25,484 bases of DNA from NCBI GenBank assembly GCA_034664165.1, contig JAXDIE010000024.1:1-25484 (forward strand), in the 5' to 3' direction. This stretch comes from JACCVG01 sp034664165 (GTDB taxonomy: Bacteria > Actinomycetota > Thermoleophilia > Solirubrobacterales > Thermoleophilaceae). Made by a program: the position numbers and the translations under genes. The notes beneath the pieces were generated by a model that saw nothing but the letters and a program-made list of their open reading frames with translations, was not told the DNA's origin and did not search any database. Below, in pieces: positions 13,842 through 20,841 of the stretch. The stretch's first letter is position 1; every line of letters begins with the position of its first letter.

Positions 13842-13850
13842 CGATAAGGT
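13823..13850 (+). promoter_or_regulatory. predicted sigma-A-like promoter of the NCS1-SDIMO operon
   Basis: TTGCAA (13823-13828), 16 bp, then TAAGGT (13845-13850) precede the permease ATG by 38 nt, leaving a leader of about 30 nt with a GAGGTG ribosome binding site (13879-13884). Confidence 0.5.
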
Positions 13851-13888
13851 TGGCGCACGCCAGTCCCCCTCCGACTCGAGGTGCGCCA

Positions 13889-15355
13889 ATGAGTTCCACG
13901 TCAGCAGTCGGCTCGACAGAGCCTCCCGAAGGTCTCGACGCTGTTGGTGAGATCGAGCGTCGCGGCACGGAGTTCATCCCCGAGGCGGAGCGCCATGGCA
14001 CTCCGAGCGAGCTCGTGTGGGTGTGGTTCTCGGCGGCCTTCGGGTTTGCCGTGATTGTGATCGGGTCGTTGCCGATCACATTCGGTCTTGGCTGGTGGAG
14101 CTCGGTGACCTCGACGCTGATCGGGCTGCTCATCGGGACCATCCTGATGATGGGGGTGGCGCGGCTTGGCCTTCGCAACGGGACCAATGACGCCACGTCC
14201 TCAGCGGCTCACTTCGGCGTGCGCGGGCGCGGGCTGGCGGCGCTGATCACGATCGTTGTGGGGATGGGCTTCTACGCACTCGCAATCTGGACGGGCGGCG
14301 ACACGCTCGTACAGGCCGGGCATCGCCTGATCGGCCTGTCCACAGGCGACACGGTTCTGGCCATTGGGATGGCGATCGTTGCGATCGGGACGGTGCTTGC
14401 GGCCATCTACGGTCATGCCACGCTCGTGGCGACCTACAAGTGGATCACCGTGGTCATCGGCGTCATGCTTCTGGTGATGGTGGTGGTGCTGCTTGGGAAC
14501 TTCGACCCCGGGTTCCAGGGCGGCGAGTATCTGCTCGGCGGCTTCCTCCCGACATGGGTGCTCAGCGCGTCGGTGGCCGCATCACTGCCGATCTCCTACG
14601 CCACCTTCGCCGGCGACTACACCCGTTATATGCCTACGAAGACCGCCGACCGGACAGCGGTCTGGTGGAACGCGCTGGGCATGTACCTGTCCTGCGCCGT
14701 AGCCCTCGTGATCGGCATCTATCTGGCCACCGTGATCCCGGCCGGGTCGGACTTCGTCGCGGGCGTCGCGCAGGTCCTGCCCATCTGGGCGCTGGTGCCC
14801 ATGCTCGTGGTCGGCCTGCTCGGCTCGGTGCCGCAGGGAGCGCTATGCCTCTACAACGCAGGGCTGGCAGCCAACGGAATGGCGCCCAGGCAGCTCCACC
14901 GCGTGCGAAGCACGTTGGCTTTCGCCGTCGTCGGGCTGCTCGTGGTGTTCCTGGGAGTGTTCGCCTTCGACGCGATCGACTCGATCTCCGCATTCGTCTT
15001 GATCATGCTGGTCACGATCACCCCCTGGCTCGCGATCATGCTCGTCGGCTTCGCCATGCACCGAGGCCAGTACCAGCAGGACCAGCTACTGGCGCGAGGG
15101 GGCCCGTACTGGTTCAGTGGTGGGCTAAATCTCCGGGCGTTTGCCGCCTTCATCCCGGCGGCGATCATCGGGTTCCTGTTCTCGAGCACCACGATCTACA
15201 CCGGTCCGCTGGTCGACACCGTCGGCGGACTGGATCTGTCCTACATCAGCGCGTTCATCGTGGCCGCGGTGATCTACTGGGTGTTGTCGAAGGTGTTCCC
15301 AGAGCGAGCCGGGGCTCCAGCAGGTGCCCTCGCGGAAGGAGCGTCGGCCACATGA
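13889..15355 (+). CDS. NCS1-family nucleobase/hydantoin-type cation symporter
   Basis: The product has 488 residues with about twelve hydrophobic segments, fitting the nucleobase-cation-symport-1 family (purines, cytosine, uracil, allantoin, hydantoin, some vitamins). The typical N-terminal soluble segment (IERRGTEFIPEAERHGTPSELVWVWFSAAFGFAVIVIG) leads into helix 1, and GLGWWSSVTSTLIGLLIG follows. FAGDYTRYMP (about 250) is the conserved cytoplasmic turn of the family, and GGLNLRAFAAFIPAAIIGF lies near the end. ATG 13889 is chosen by its GAGGTG ribosome binding site and the operon promoter; an in-frame start at 13793 lies upstream of the promoter. The gene heads the operon, so it probably imports the monooxygenase's substrate. 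Its stop overlaps a 10-codon ORF (ATGA). Confidence 0.9.
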   Translation: MSSTSAVGSTEPPEGLDAVGEIERRGTEFIPEAERHGTPSELVWVWFSAAFGFAVIVIGSLPITFGLGWWSSVTSTLIGLLIGTILMMGVARLGLRNGTNDATSSAAHFGVRGRGLAALITIVVGMGFYALAIWTGGDTLVQAGHRLIGLSTGDTVLAIGMAIVAIGTVLAAIYGHATLVATYKWITVVIGVMLLVMVVVLLGNFDPGFQGGEYLLGGFLPTWVLSASVAASLPISYATFAGDYTRYMPTKTADRTAVWWNALGMYLSCAVALVIGIYLATVIPAGSDFVAGVAQVLPIWALVPMLVVGLLGSVPQGALCLYNAGLAANGMAPRQLHRVRSTLAFAVVGLLVVFLGVFAFDAIDSISAFVLIMLVTITPWLAIMLVGFAMHRGQYQQDQLLARGGPYWFSGGLNLRAFAAFIPAAIIGFLFSSTTIYTGPLVDTVGGLDLSYISAFIVAAVIYWVLSKVFPERAGAPAGALAEGASAT

Positions 15356-15384
15356 TCACGATCATCAAGGACGGGGGCAGCTGA
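15352..15384 (+). CDS. possible 10-residue leader peptide (MITIIKDGGS)
   Basis: ATG at 15352 overlaps the permease stop as ATGA, reads ten codons and stops 1 nt before the ATG of the beta subunit. Its last codons contain the GGGGGCAG that would serve as ribosome binding site for the next gene. It may only be a reinitiation bridge between two coding regions, or chance. Confidence 0.25.
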   Translation: MITIIKDGGS

Positions 15385-15385
15385 G

Positions 15386-16411
15386 ATGGCGAAGACCTTC
15401 GAGCACTTCGCAGGAAGACGACGCACGGATGTCTACGAGGATGTCTCCGCTTTCATGCAGTGGGGCGAGCCGTTCCGCGGCTCGTTCCCGGACCTTCCCC
15501 AGGACGGGGCGTACTACCACTTTCCCGAGGACTACAAGCTCGGATACTGGGGCCCGTCGAAGACGCGCTGGGTCTCGGAGCGCTGGGAGGACTTCCGCGA
15601 CCCTGCCGCCCTGACCTATCGGACCTACATCGAGCGGCAGTCGCAATCCGAGCTCGCGCTCGAGGCGGTGCTCGAGGCTTCACGCGAGACCAAATCGCTG
15701 CTCCATCTCGACGCCGAGTGGGTCGAGGTCCTTCGTGGCTTCTTCCCGGCCATGCGCTTCGCGGAGTGGGGCGTCTCGATGGCACATCAGTACACGGGTC
15801 GCTTCGCCATCAGCGGCCTGATCGCCAACTGCTCGGTGATCCAGGCATTTGACGAGCTCCGGCACACGCAGCGCATCGCCGAGGTTTCGCGTGAGCTCGA
15901 CCGTGCGCACGGCGGTTTCGGCGACTACCGGGAGACGTGGATGTCGGACCCGAAGTTTCAGTCGCTGCGGGAGATGCTCGAGCGGATCTGCATCTGCCAG
16001 GACTGGGGCGAAGTGGTGGTGGCGACCAACCTCGTGCTCGAGCCGCTGCTCCAGCCGGTGTTCCTCGGGGCGCTCGAGGAGCTCGGCGCCGAGCACCGCG
16101 ACACGGTTCTCCCTCACCTGGCACACGCCCTCTCCGTCGACGAGGCCCGTCACGTGAACTGGGCCAAGGCGCTGGCGAAGATGCTCGACGAGGACGGTGG
16201 CGAGAACGTTGCGACCACGCGCGAGTGGGTCGATCGCTGGATGCCCTATGCCGAGGCCGCCGTCAAGCCCTTTGAAGACGTGTTCGACGCTCTTGGCGCG
16301 AAGGACGTCTTCGCCGGCATCTACGACGAGGCGCTAGCCGGCGTCAAGGCCGGCTTCGTCGAGATCGGTGTAGCCGAGCCCGCGTCGGCGGAGCCTGGGG
16401 GAACGGCATGA
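15386..16411 (+). CDS. soluble diiron monooxygenase hydroxylase, beta subunit (retains six ligand-type residues)
   Basis: The product has 341 residues, matching SDIMO beta subunits (TmoE/PrmC type), which pair with alpha subunits in the hydroxylase. Family landmarks are the N-terminal RRRTDVYEDVSAF, PEDYKLGYWGPSKTRWVSERWEDFRDPAALTYRTY, and FGDYRETWMSDPKFQSLREMLER. Beta subunits are generally regarded as structural relatives of alpha that lost the metal site. Here E127, E157 and H160 (DELRH), E219, E253 and H256 (DEARH) occupy all six equivalent positions, with spacing 30-62-34 against 30-61-34 in alpha. The gene follows the permease directly and overlaps the effector gene (ATGA). Whether it binds iron is unknown. 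Confidence 0.9.
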   Translation: MAKTFEHFAGRRRTDVYEDVSAFMQWGEPFRGSFPDLPQDGAYYHFPEDYKLGYWGPSKTRWVSERWEDFRDPAALTYRTYIERQSQSELALEAVLEASRETKSLLHLDAEWVEVLRGFFPAMRFAEWGVSMAHQYTGRFAISGLIANCSVIQAFDELRHTQRIAEVSRELDRAHGGFGDYRETWMSDPKFQSLREMLERICICQDWGEVVVATNLVLEPLLQPVFLGALEELGAEHRDTVLPHLAHALSVDEARHVNWAKALAKMLDEDGGENVATTREWVDRWMPYAEAAVKPFEDVFDALGAKDVFAGIYDEALAGVKAGFVEIGVAEPASAEPGGTA

Positions 16412-16737
16412 GCTCGAGCCTGGCGCGGATGGAGTTGATGGCCGGCGAGGAGGCCGACGCGGTGGCCGAGGCGGCCTTCGAGGAGTCGCCTGGCACGGTT
16501 ATCACGCGCGTTCCGGGGATCGTGCAGATCGAAGCCGAGGGACAGCTCTCGTTTACTTGTGCGCTGGTGTCCGAGATCCTCGGGCGCCCGTGGACCACTC
16601 GCGAGCTTCAGATCATCATGGCTGCATACGTCGGGAACATCGAGCAGATGGACGAGGAGGGCGTGGTCCTGAGTTGGCAGGAGGCTGTCCATCCCGCCCC
16701 GGCCCGTAATCCAACAAATGGGGGAGACCCAGCATGA
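16408..16737 (+). CDS. MmoB/DmpM-family monooxygenase effector (coupling) protein
   Basis: The product has 109 residues, the usual length for the cofactor-free regulatory component that docks on the alpha subunit and tunes oxygen activation and NADH coupling. Family-like segments are SPGTVITRVPGIVQIEAEGQLSF, EILGRPWTTRELQIIMAAYVG and EEGVVLSWQEA. The N-terminal 25 residues are Ala/Glu-rich and probably flexible. Start and stop overlap the beta and alpha genes by 4 nt each (ATGA), so translation of all three is coupled. In tmo-type operons the effector gene also lies among the hydroxylase genes; the order beta-effector-alpha here is not that of tmo or mim/prm operons. Confidence 0.9.
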   Translation: MSSSLARMELMAGEEADAVAEAAFEESPGTVITRVPGIVQIEAEGQLSFTCALVSEILGRPWTTRELQIIMAAYVGNIEQMDEEGVVLSWQEAVHPAPARNPTNGGDPA

Positions 16738-18227
16738 GCACCGAACGAATCGGAGTCCGCGAGGCCACCCAGCAGAACCTCCGCGAGGAGTATCAGGAGT
16801 TCACGCGCGACCTGGGCTGGGAGCCCAGCTACGTGCCCCGCGACGAGTTCTATCCGCCCGAGCACGCCGAAGGCGTCCACTTCAAGGACTGGGGCAAGTT
16901 CGACGATCCCTTCCGCCTGTACTTCAAGGACTACGTGAAGGTCCAGGAGAAGAAGGAGCAGTCGCTCCACATGGTCTTCGACCACGCCGCGCGTTACGAC
17001 TTCCTCTCGCGCGTGGAAGAGACCTGGCTCGAAGGCATGAAGCTGTTTGCGTGCGGCCAAGGCCAGACCGAGTACGAGACCTTCAAGGATCACGTGGCGA
17101 TTGCGCGCTACTCGCCGGCCCCTGCACTCCGGGCGGCGGCGCTCTACCAGTCGATCGATGAGCTGCGTCATGCGCAGAACTACGCCCACTACCTGCGCTA
17201 CGCGAACAAGCGGATGCCCGGCTTCTCGGGCTGGGCGCAGTTGTTCCAGAACCACTGGCTCTACCAGGGGATCCGCTCGGCATTCGAGGACGTCCTCACC
17301 GCCAATCCGTTCGAGGCGATCATCGCAGCCAACGTCGTGCTCGAGATCGGCTTCACCAACCTCAACTTCGTGGCACTTCCCGCCGTGGGGGCGGCCAACT
17401 ACGAGCACGCCTGGGCTCAGCTCCAGCTGACCACCCAGTCCGACGAGACCCGGCACATGGCAATCGGGCAGTCGATGATGCGGACGCTGCTCGAGGAAGA
17501 CGAGCGCAATCTGCCGATCATCCAGGCCTGGCTCGACAAGTGGACCTGGCGCCTCTATCGGGTCGACGCCCTCGCAGGCTCGATCTTCTTCGACTACTTC
17601 GCGAAGAACAAGGTCTCGTCCTACAAGGAGGCGTTCCAGAAGTACTTCGTCGAGGACTTCATCGGCGGGCTGGTGGCCGACCTGGGGCCCTACGGCCTGC
17701 GCGAGCCCAAGTACCTGCCCGACATGCTCGAGGACATGGACTGCCTCTCGCACATCGTCTGGAAGTACCTCTACCAGCGCAAGGACTCGCTCTGGTTCAA
17801 GGTGTTCGCGCCGGATGATCAGGACGTGGAGTGGCTGAAGGAGAAGTACCCCTCCTGGCAGGACACCGTGGGTGGCTTCTGGGACAGCGTGCGCGGTGGG
17901 GAGGACGTGAACAACGCGGGCCTCGTGCCGGTGTGCAACCTGTGCCACACCGCTTGCATGTTCACCGACGGTGCCGGGAAGCCGACGCTGCACGGCCCGG
18001 TACACGTGGACGATCGCACCTACTGGTTCTGCTCCCGCGCGTGCAAGGAGATCTTCGAGAACGAGCCGGCCAAGTACCAGCACGGGCAGACGATCGTCGA
18101 CCTGGTTCTGGACGGCAAGGTGCCTGAGGACCCGGATGAGTTCCTGCGGTACCTCGGCATCAACGACCCGAACCTCGGCGGCGACCTCTACCCGAACGGC
18201 AGAAACGGCAACGGGAAGGCGGCCTGA
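16734..18227 (+). CDS. soluble diiron monooxygenase hydroxylase, alpha (catalytic) subunit
   Basis: The product has 497 residues, like TmoA-type alpha subunits. All six iron ligands can be placed: E113 (QTEYETF), E143 and H146 (DELRH), E204 (VLEIGFTN), E238 and H241 (DETRH), in the exact TmoA spacing. The C-terminal part carries a YHS-like metal-binding segment with four cysteines (C401, C404, C433, C437: VCNLCHTAC, WFCSRACKEIF). This subunit activates O2 to hydroxylate or epoxidise a substrate. The gate and pocket positions before E113 (FACGQGQT) differ from toluene monooxygenase (HFGAISVG), with Q109 at the I100 position, a more polar pocket entrance suited to a polar substrate. The start overlaps the effector stop; the ubiquitin-like gene follows after 1 nt. 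Confidence 0.93.
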   Translation: MSTERIGVREATQQNLREEYQEFTRDLGWEPSYVPRDEFYPPEHAEGVHFKDWGKFDDPFRLYFKDYVKVQEKKEQSLHMVFDHAARYDFLSRVEETWLEGMKLFACGQGQTEYETFKDHVAIARYSPAPALRAAALYQSIDELRHAQNYAHYLRYANKRMPGFSGWAQLFQNHWLYQGIRSAFEDVLTANPFEAIIAANVVLEIGFTNLNFVALPAVGAANYEHAWAQLQLTTQSDETRHMAIGQSMMRTLLEEDERNLPIIQAWLDKWTWRLYRVDALAGSIFFDYFAKNKVSSYKEAFQKYFVEDFIGGLVADLGPYGLREPKYLPDMLEDMDCLSHIVWKYLYQRKDSLWFKVFAPDDQDVEWLKEKYPSWQDTVGGFWDSVRGGEDVNNAGLVPVCNLCHTACMFTDGAGKPTLHGPVHVDDRTYWFCSRACKEIFENEPAKYQHGQTIVDLVLDGKVPEDPDEFLRYLGINDPNLGGDLYPNGRNGNGKAA

Positions 18228-18228
18228 A

Positions 18229-18462
18229 ATGGGCATCATCTTCGCCCAGCTCGGCGACGAGTTGCCGGCCCGCCATCTGGTCGAGATCGAACCCGGATCG
18301 ACGGTTGGCGATGCCCAGGCGGCCGTGCGTGCCGCGTTCAACCTTCCCGAGGACGCTGGGCTGGAGCTCGCCTTCGACGGTCAGGCCCTCCCTGACCAGG
18401 CAGCAACACTGGAGGCAGGCACGGTTCCGGCCGATGCCGTGCTGACGGCGGCGAGGACTTGA
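18229..18462 (+). CDS. small ubiquitin-like (beta-grasp) protein, probable hydroxylase gamma-type subunit
   Basis: The product has 77 residues with a beta-grasp rhythm: FAQLGDELPARHLVEIEPGSTVGDAQAAVRAAF, then a short helix-turn, GLELAFDGQALPDQAATLEAG and the final ADAVLTAART. In toluene 4-monooxygenase the third hydroxylase subunit TmoB has a ubiquitin-like fold of about 84 residues, encoded next to alpha. Position and size support the same role here, but sequence similarity is weak and no cysteines are present, so the call is structural inference. GGGAAGG lies upstream of the ATG, 1 nt after the alpha stop. Its stop overlaps the TTG start of the next gene (TTGA). Confidence 0.7.
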   Translation: MGIIFAQLGDELPARHLVEIEPGSTVGDAQAAVRAAFNLPEDAGLELAFDGQALPDQAATLEAGTVPADAVLTAART

Positions 18463-18803
18463 GCGACGAGCCGCCCAAGATCTTCGTCTGCGACAACGTG
18501 GACTGCGCATCACGGGGATCGCTCGATCTCCTCGAAAAAATCGAGGAAATGCTGGAGGAGCGCGGCGCCGATGACGTAGAGGTGCACGAGTACACCTGCT
18601 TCGGCGGCTGTGACATCGGGCCCAACATGATCGTCTACCCCGAGCGGGCGTGGTACGCCGGAGTGCAGGAGTCGGACCTCGAGGAGGTCGTCGATTCCGT
18701 GACCGGCGCGGGCCCGCGGGTGACCCGTCTCGAGACCGGTGATCGCACCACGCTGGCATTCATCATCAACATCCTCGACGCCGGTGGTTGGGGATCGATC
18801 TGA
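18459..18803 (+). CDS. thioredoxin-like [2Fe-2S] ferredoxin, NuoE-like
   Basis: The product has 114 residues. The cysteine layout C11-x4-C16 ... C47-x3-C51 (FVCDNVDC and YTCFGGCDIGP) is that of the thioredoxin-like [2Fe-2S] domain of NuoE, HoxE and related proteins, without the N-terminal helical bundle of full NuoE. It would accept electrons from the NuoF-like flavoprotein encoded two genes on, and is a strong candidate for the electron carrier to the hydroxylase, since no Rieske ferredoxin or FAD/[2Fe-2S] reductase is present in the window. The start is TTG 18459, overlapping the ubiquitin-like stop, with GAGGA just upstream. The C-terminus (RTTLAFIINILDAGGWGSI) extends beyond the usual domain end. 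Confidence 0.85.
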   Translation: MSDEPPKIFVCDNVDCASRGSLDLLEKIEEMLEERGADDVEVHEYTCFGGCDIGPNMIVYPERAWYAGVQESDLEEVVDSVTGAGPRVTRLETGDRTTLAFIINILDAGGWGSI

Positions 18804-18825
18804 AACCTAGACCCAGGAGAGCGAT

Positions 18826-19581
18826 ATGAGCATGACCGAGCAGTCAGCCACCACCGCAGTCCCGCGCCTCGGGCCGGAAATGCTCGAGCGGCCGAAGATG
18901 AAGCTGCTCGACCTGTCACGCCAGCTGTATCCCGGGATGCCTATCTGGCCGGGACACCAGCGCGCGTTCATGATGGTCAACCAGGACCACGAGGGCTTCA
19001 AGGAGCGCCAGGGAACCGACGTGGGTTTCGAGGCTCACAACTGGCTCATCTCCGAGCACACCGGGACACACACCGACGCGATTCTCGAATACGTGCCGGG
19101 AGGGCCGAGCCTCGATGAGATGCCGCTGGAGTATTTCTATGGCGAGGCGATCTGCATCGACGTCAGCCAGGTACGCCATCCCGATTACTTCACGGTTGAG
19201 ATTCTGTCCGCGGCGCTCGAGGCTTCGGGTCAGGAGATCCGGCAGGGCGATCACGTCCTGCTCTACACCGGCCACGGTGAGCGGACGTTCCCGAGCAGCG
19301 AGTACATCGACCGCTATCCGGGCCTGGATCGTGAAGGAGCCGTCTGGCTGGCCGAGGCCGGGGCGATCAACATCGGGATCGACCAGGTAGCCATCGACCA
19401 GTCCGATGACCTGACGTTCGCGGGACACATGGTCTGCGGCGAGTACAACATCATCAACACCGAGAACCTCACAAATCTCGATCAGCTCGTCGGCAAGCGG
19501 TTCCTCTACATGGGCCTTCCGATTCCGTTCGCGAACGGCACAGGGTCGCCAATCCGCGCGGTCGCCTGGGTGCAGGACTAG
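18826..19581 (+). CDS. cyclase-family metal-dependent hydrolase (kynurenine formamidase / isatin hydrolase-like)
   Basis: The product has 251 residues. The family motif HxGTHxDxPxH is present as EHTGTHTDAILE: H78, H82 and D84 are kept, but the final position is E88 instead of His and the Pro is Ile. The later motif INIGIDQVAIDQ and GHMVCGEYNIINTENLTNLDQL retain the His and Glu expected at the active site. Known members hydrolyse amides such as N-formylkynurenine or open the lactam ring of isatin with a divalent metal. In this operon it may open a ring produced by the monooxygenase. AGGAGA lies 5 nt before the ATG at 18826. It sits between the two electron-transfer genes, 3 nt before the NuoF-like start. 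Confidence 0.88.
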   Translation: MSMTEQSATTAVPRLGPEMLERPKMKLLDLSRQLYPGMPIWPGHQRAFMMVNQDHEGFKERQGTDVGFEAHNWLISEHTGTHTDAILEYVPGGPSLDEMPLEYFYGEAICIDVSQVRHPDYFTVEILSAALEASGQEIRQGDHVLLYTGHGERTFPSSEYIDRYPGLDREGAVWLAEAGAINIGIDQVAIDQSDDLTFAGHMVCGEYNIINTENLTNLDQLVGKRFLYMGLPIPFANGTGSPIRAVAWVQD

Positions 19582-19584
19582 CCG

Positions 19585-20841
19585 GTGCCGCTCGCCACGG
19601 CCGAGCGCGCGGGCCTTCTGGGCCCGGAGCCCGTTCCCGGGGCCGCCATGGCGCGCGCCTTGGAGCTTTCGCCGGAGGCCGTGGTGGCCCGGGTGCGTGG
19701 TTCGGGGCTGCGCGGCCGCGGCGGGGCCGGATTTCCGGCGGCAACGAAACTGGAGCTCACGGCCGGCCGCGGGTTGCCGGCCTACCTCGTCGTGAATGCA
19801 GCAGAGGACGAGCCCGGAAGCGGCAAGGACCTGCACCTCATCGAACACCAGCCGGAGCGGCTCATCGAGGGGGCGCTGATCGCTGCTCGGGCTGTGGGCG
19901 CCGCGCACTTGGTGTTCTACGCATCGTCGGCCGCGGCCGCGCACGTGGAAGCTGCCTTGGCTCTCGCCGACCTGGATCTGATCGATTCACCCCCTCCCCA
20001 GCTCGAGCGAGGGAACGCGCGGCTCACCGCCTCGGTGGTGGTGGCTCCTCCGGAGTACGTCGCCGGCGAGGACACCGCAGCCCTCGAGGTCATCGAGGGC
20101 AACGATGCGATACCGCGCTCGCGGCCCCCATTTCCGAGCGAGTCAGGTCTCTGGGGCGCGCCGACGGCCGTATTCAACGTCGAGACGCTCGCTGCGCTGC
20201 CGGCCATCATCGTCAGCGGGGACGACCGCGAGGCGGGTGCGAGCCTCCTCGCCACGCTCGGGGCCGAGCTGCGCGCCCCGGGGGTCTACGAGGTCACGCC
20301 GTCCACCACCGTAAGGGAGCTGGTGGAGGAGATCGGCGGCGGCCTGGCCACCGGCGAGCCGACTGGCGCCGTCCTTCCCGGCGGTCCGTCTTCAGGGTTC
20401 CTATTTGCGGAGCAGCTCGGCACGGCGCTAGAGCGGGACGCGATGGCTGCTGCCGGCTCGGCGCTTGGCTGCGCCGTCGTGCGGGTCTACGGCGAGGATC
20501 AGTGCATGGCCTGCGCGCTGCGGGAACAGCTGTCCTTCCTCGCCGACTCGTGCTGCGGTGCTTGTCCCCCCTGCCGCATGGAGACCTCGATGCTCGTCCG
20601 CCTGCTCGACCAGATCCGCGGCGGCGGGCCGGCGGCTCTGATCGGCAAACTCGAAGAGGTCGTCGGCTTCGCCGCGGGCCAAGGCGGGCGGTGCAGTCTC
20701 ATCAGCATGCCCGCGCTGCCGGTCTCCAGCGCCCTCCGGCTTTTTCCCGAGCACTTTGAGCACCATGCTGAGTTCGGCGTGTGCAAGGAACGCAACCACG
20801 AGGAGGCCCAGCATGTCGGCTCGCCCAGCACGCAAGCTTAA
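19585..20841 (+). CDS. NuoF-like NADH-binding FMN/[4Fe-4S] flavoprotein, candidate monooxygenase reductase
   Basis: The product has 418 residues. The NADH/FMN motif GLRGRGGAGFPAATK (41-55), the second element NAAEDEPGSGKD (71-82) and YVAGEDTAALEVIEG (158-172) follow NuoF/HoxF/FdsB order. The [4Fe-4S] site has C324, C327, C330 (CGACPPC) and a fourth at C370 (GGRCSLI). It should oxidise NAD(P)H and pass electrons via FMN and the cluster to the NuoE-like protein. Such pairs are known in complex I, hydrogenases and formate dehydrogenases, not to my knowledge in SDIMOs. Start is a GTG 3 nt after the cyclase stop, with AGGA upstream. The last 29 bp overlap the chaperonin gene, whose ribosome binding site lies inside this frame. 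Confidence 0.87.
   Translation: MPLATAERAGLLGPEPVPGAAMARALELSPEAVVARVRGSGLRGRGGAGFPAATKLELTAGRGLPAYLVVNAAEDEPGSGKDLHLIEHQPERLIEGALIAARAVGAAHLVFYASSAAAAHVEAALALADLDLIDSPPPQLERGNARLTASVVVAPPEYVAGEDTAALEVIEGNDAIPRSRPPFPSESGLWGAPTAVFNVETLAALPAIIVSGDDREAGASLLATLGAELRAPGVYEVTPSTTVRELVEEIGGGLATGEPTGAVLPGGPSSGFLFAEQLGTALERDAMAAAGSALGCAVVRVYGEDQCMACALREQLSFLADSCCGACPPCRMETSMLVRLLDQIRGGGPAALIGKLEEVVGFAAGQGGRCSLISMPALPVSSALRLFPEHFEHHAEFGVCKERNHEEAQHVGSPSTQA

Noticed and set aside
14440..15384. 314-codon plus-strand frame ending in MITIIKDGGS
   Set aside because: Out-of-frame shadow of the NCS1 permease; only the last ten codons after the ATG at 15352 are worth noting.
16608..18341. 577-codon minus-strand open frame
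   Set aside because: Antisense of the alpha subunit, whose ligands and YHS segment are unambiguous.
20756..20812. Upstream ATG for the chaperonin
   Set aside because: The extension has no GroEL homology and lacks a ribosome binding site, while AGGAGG lies 6 nt before the ATG at 20813.
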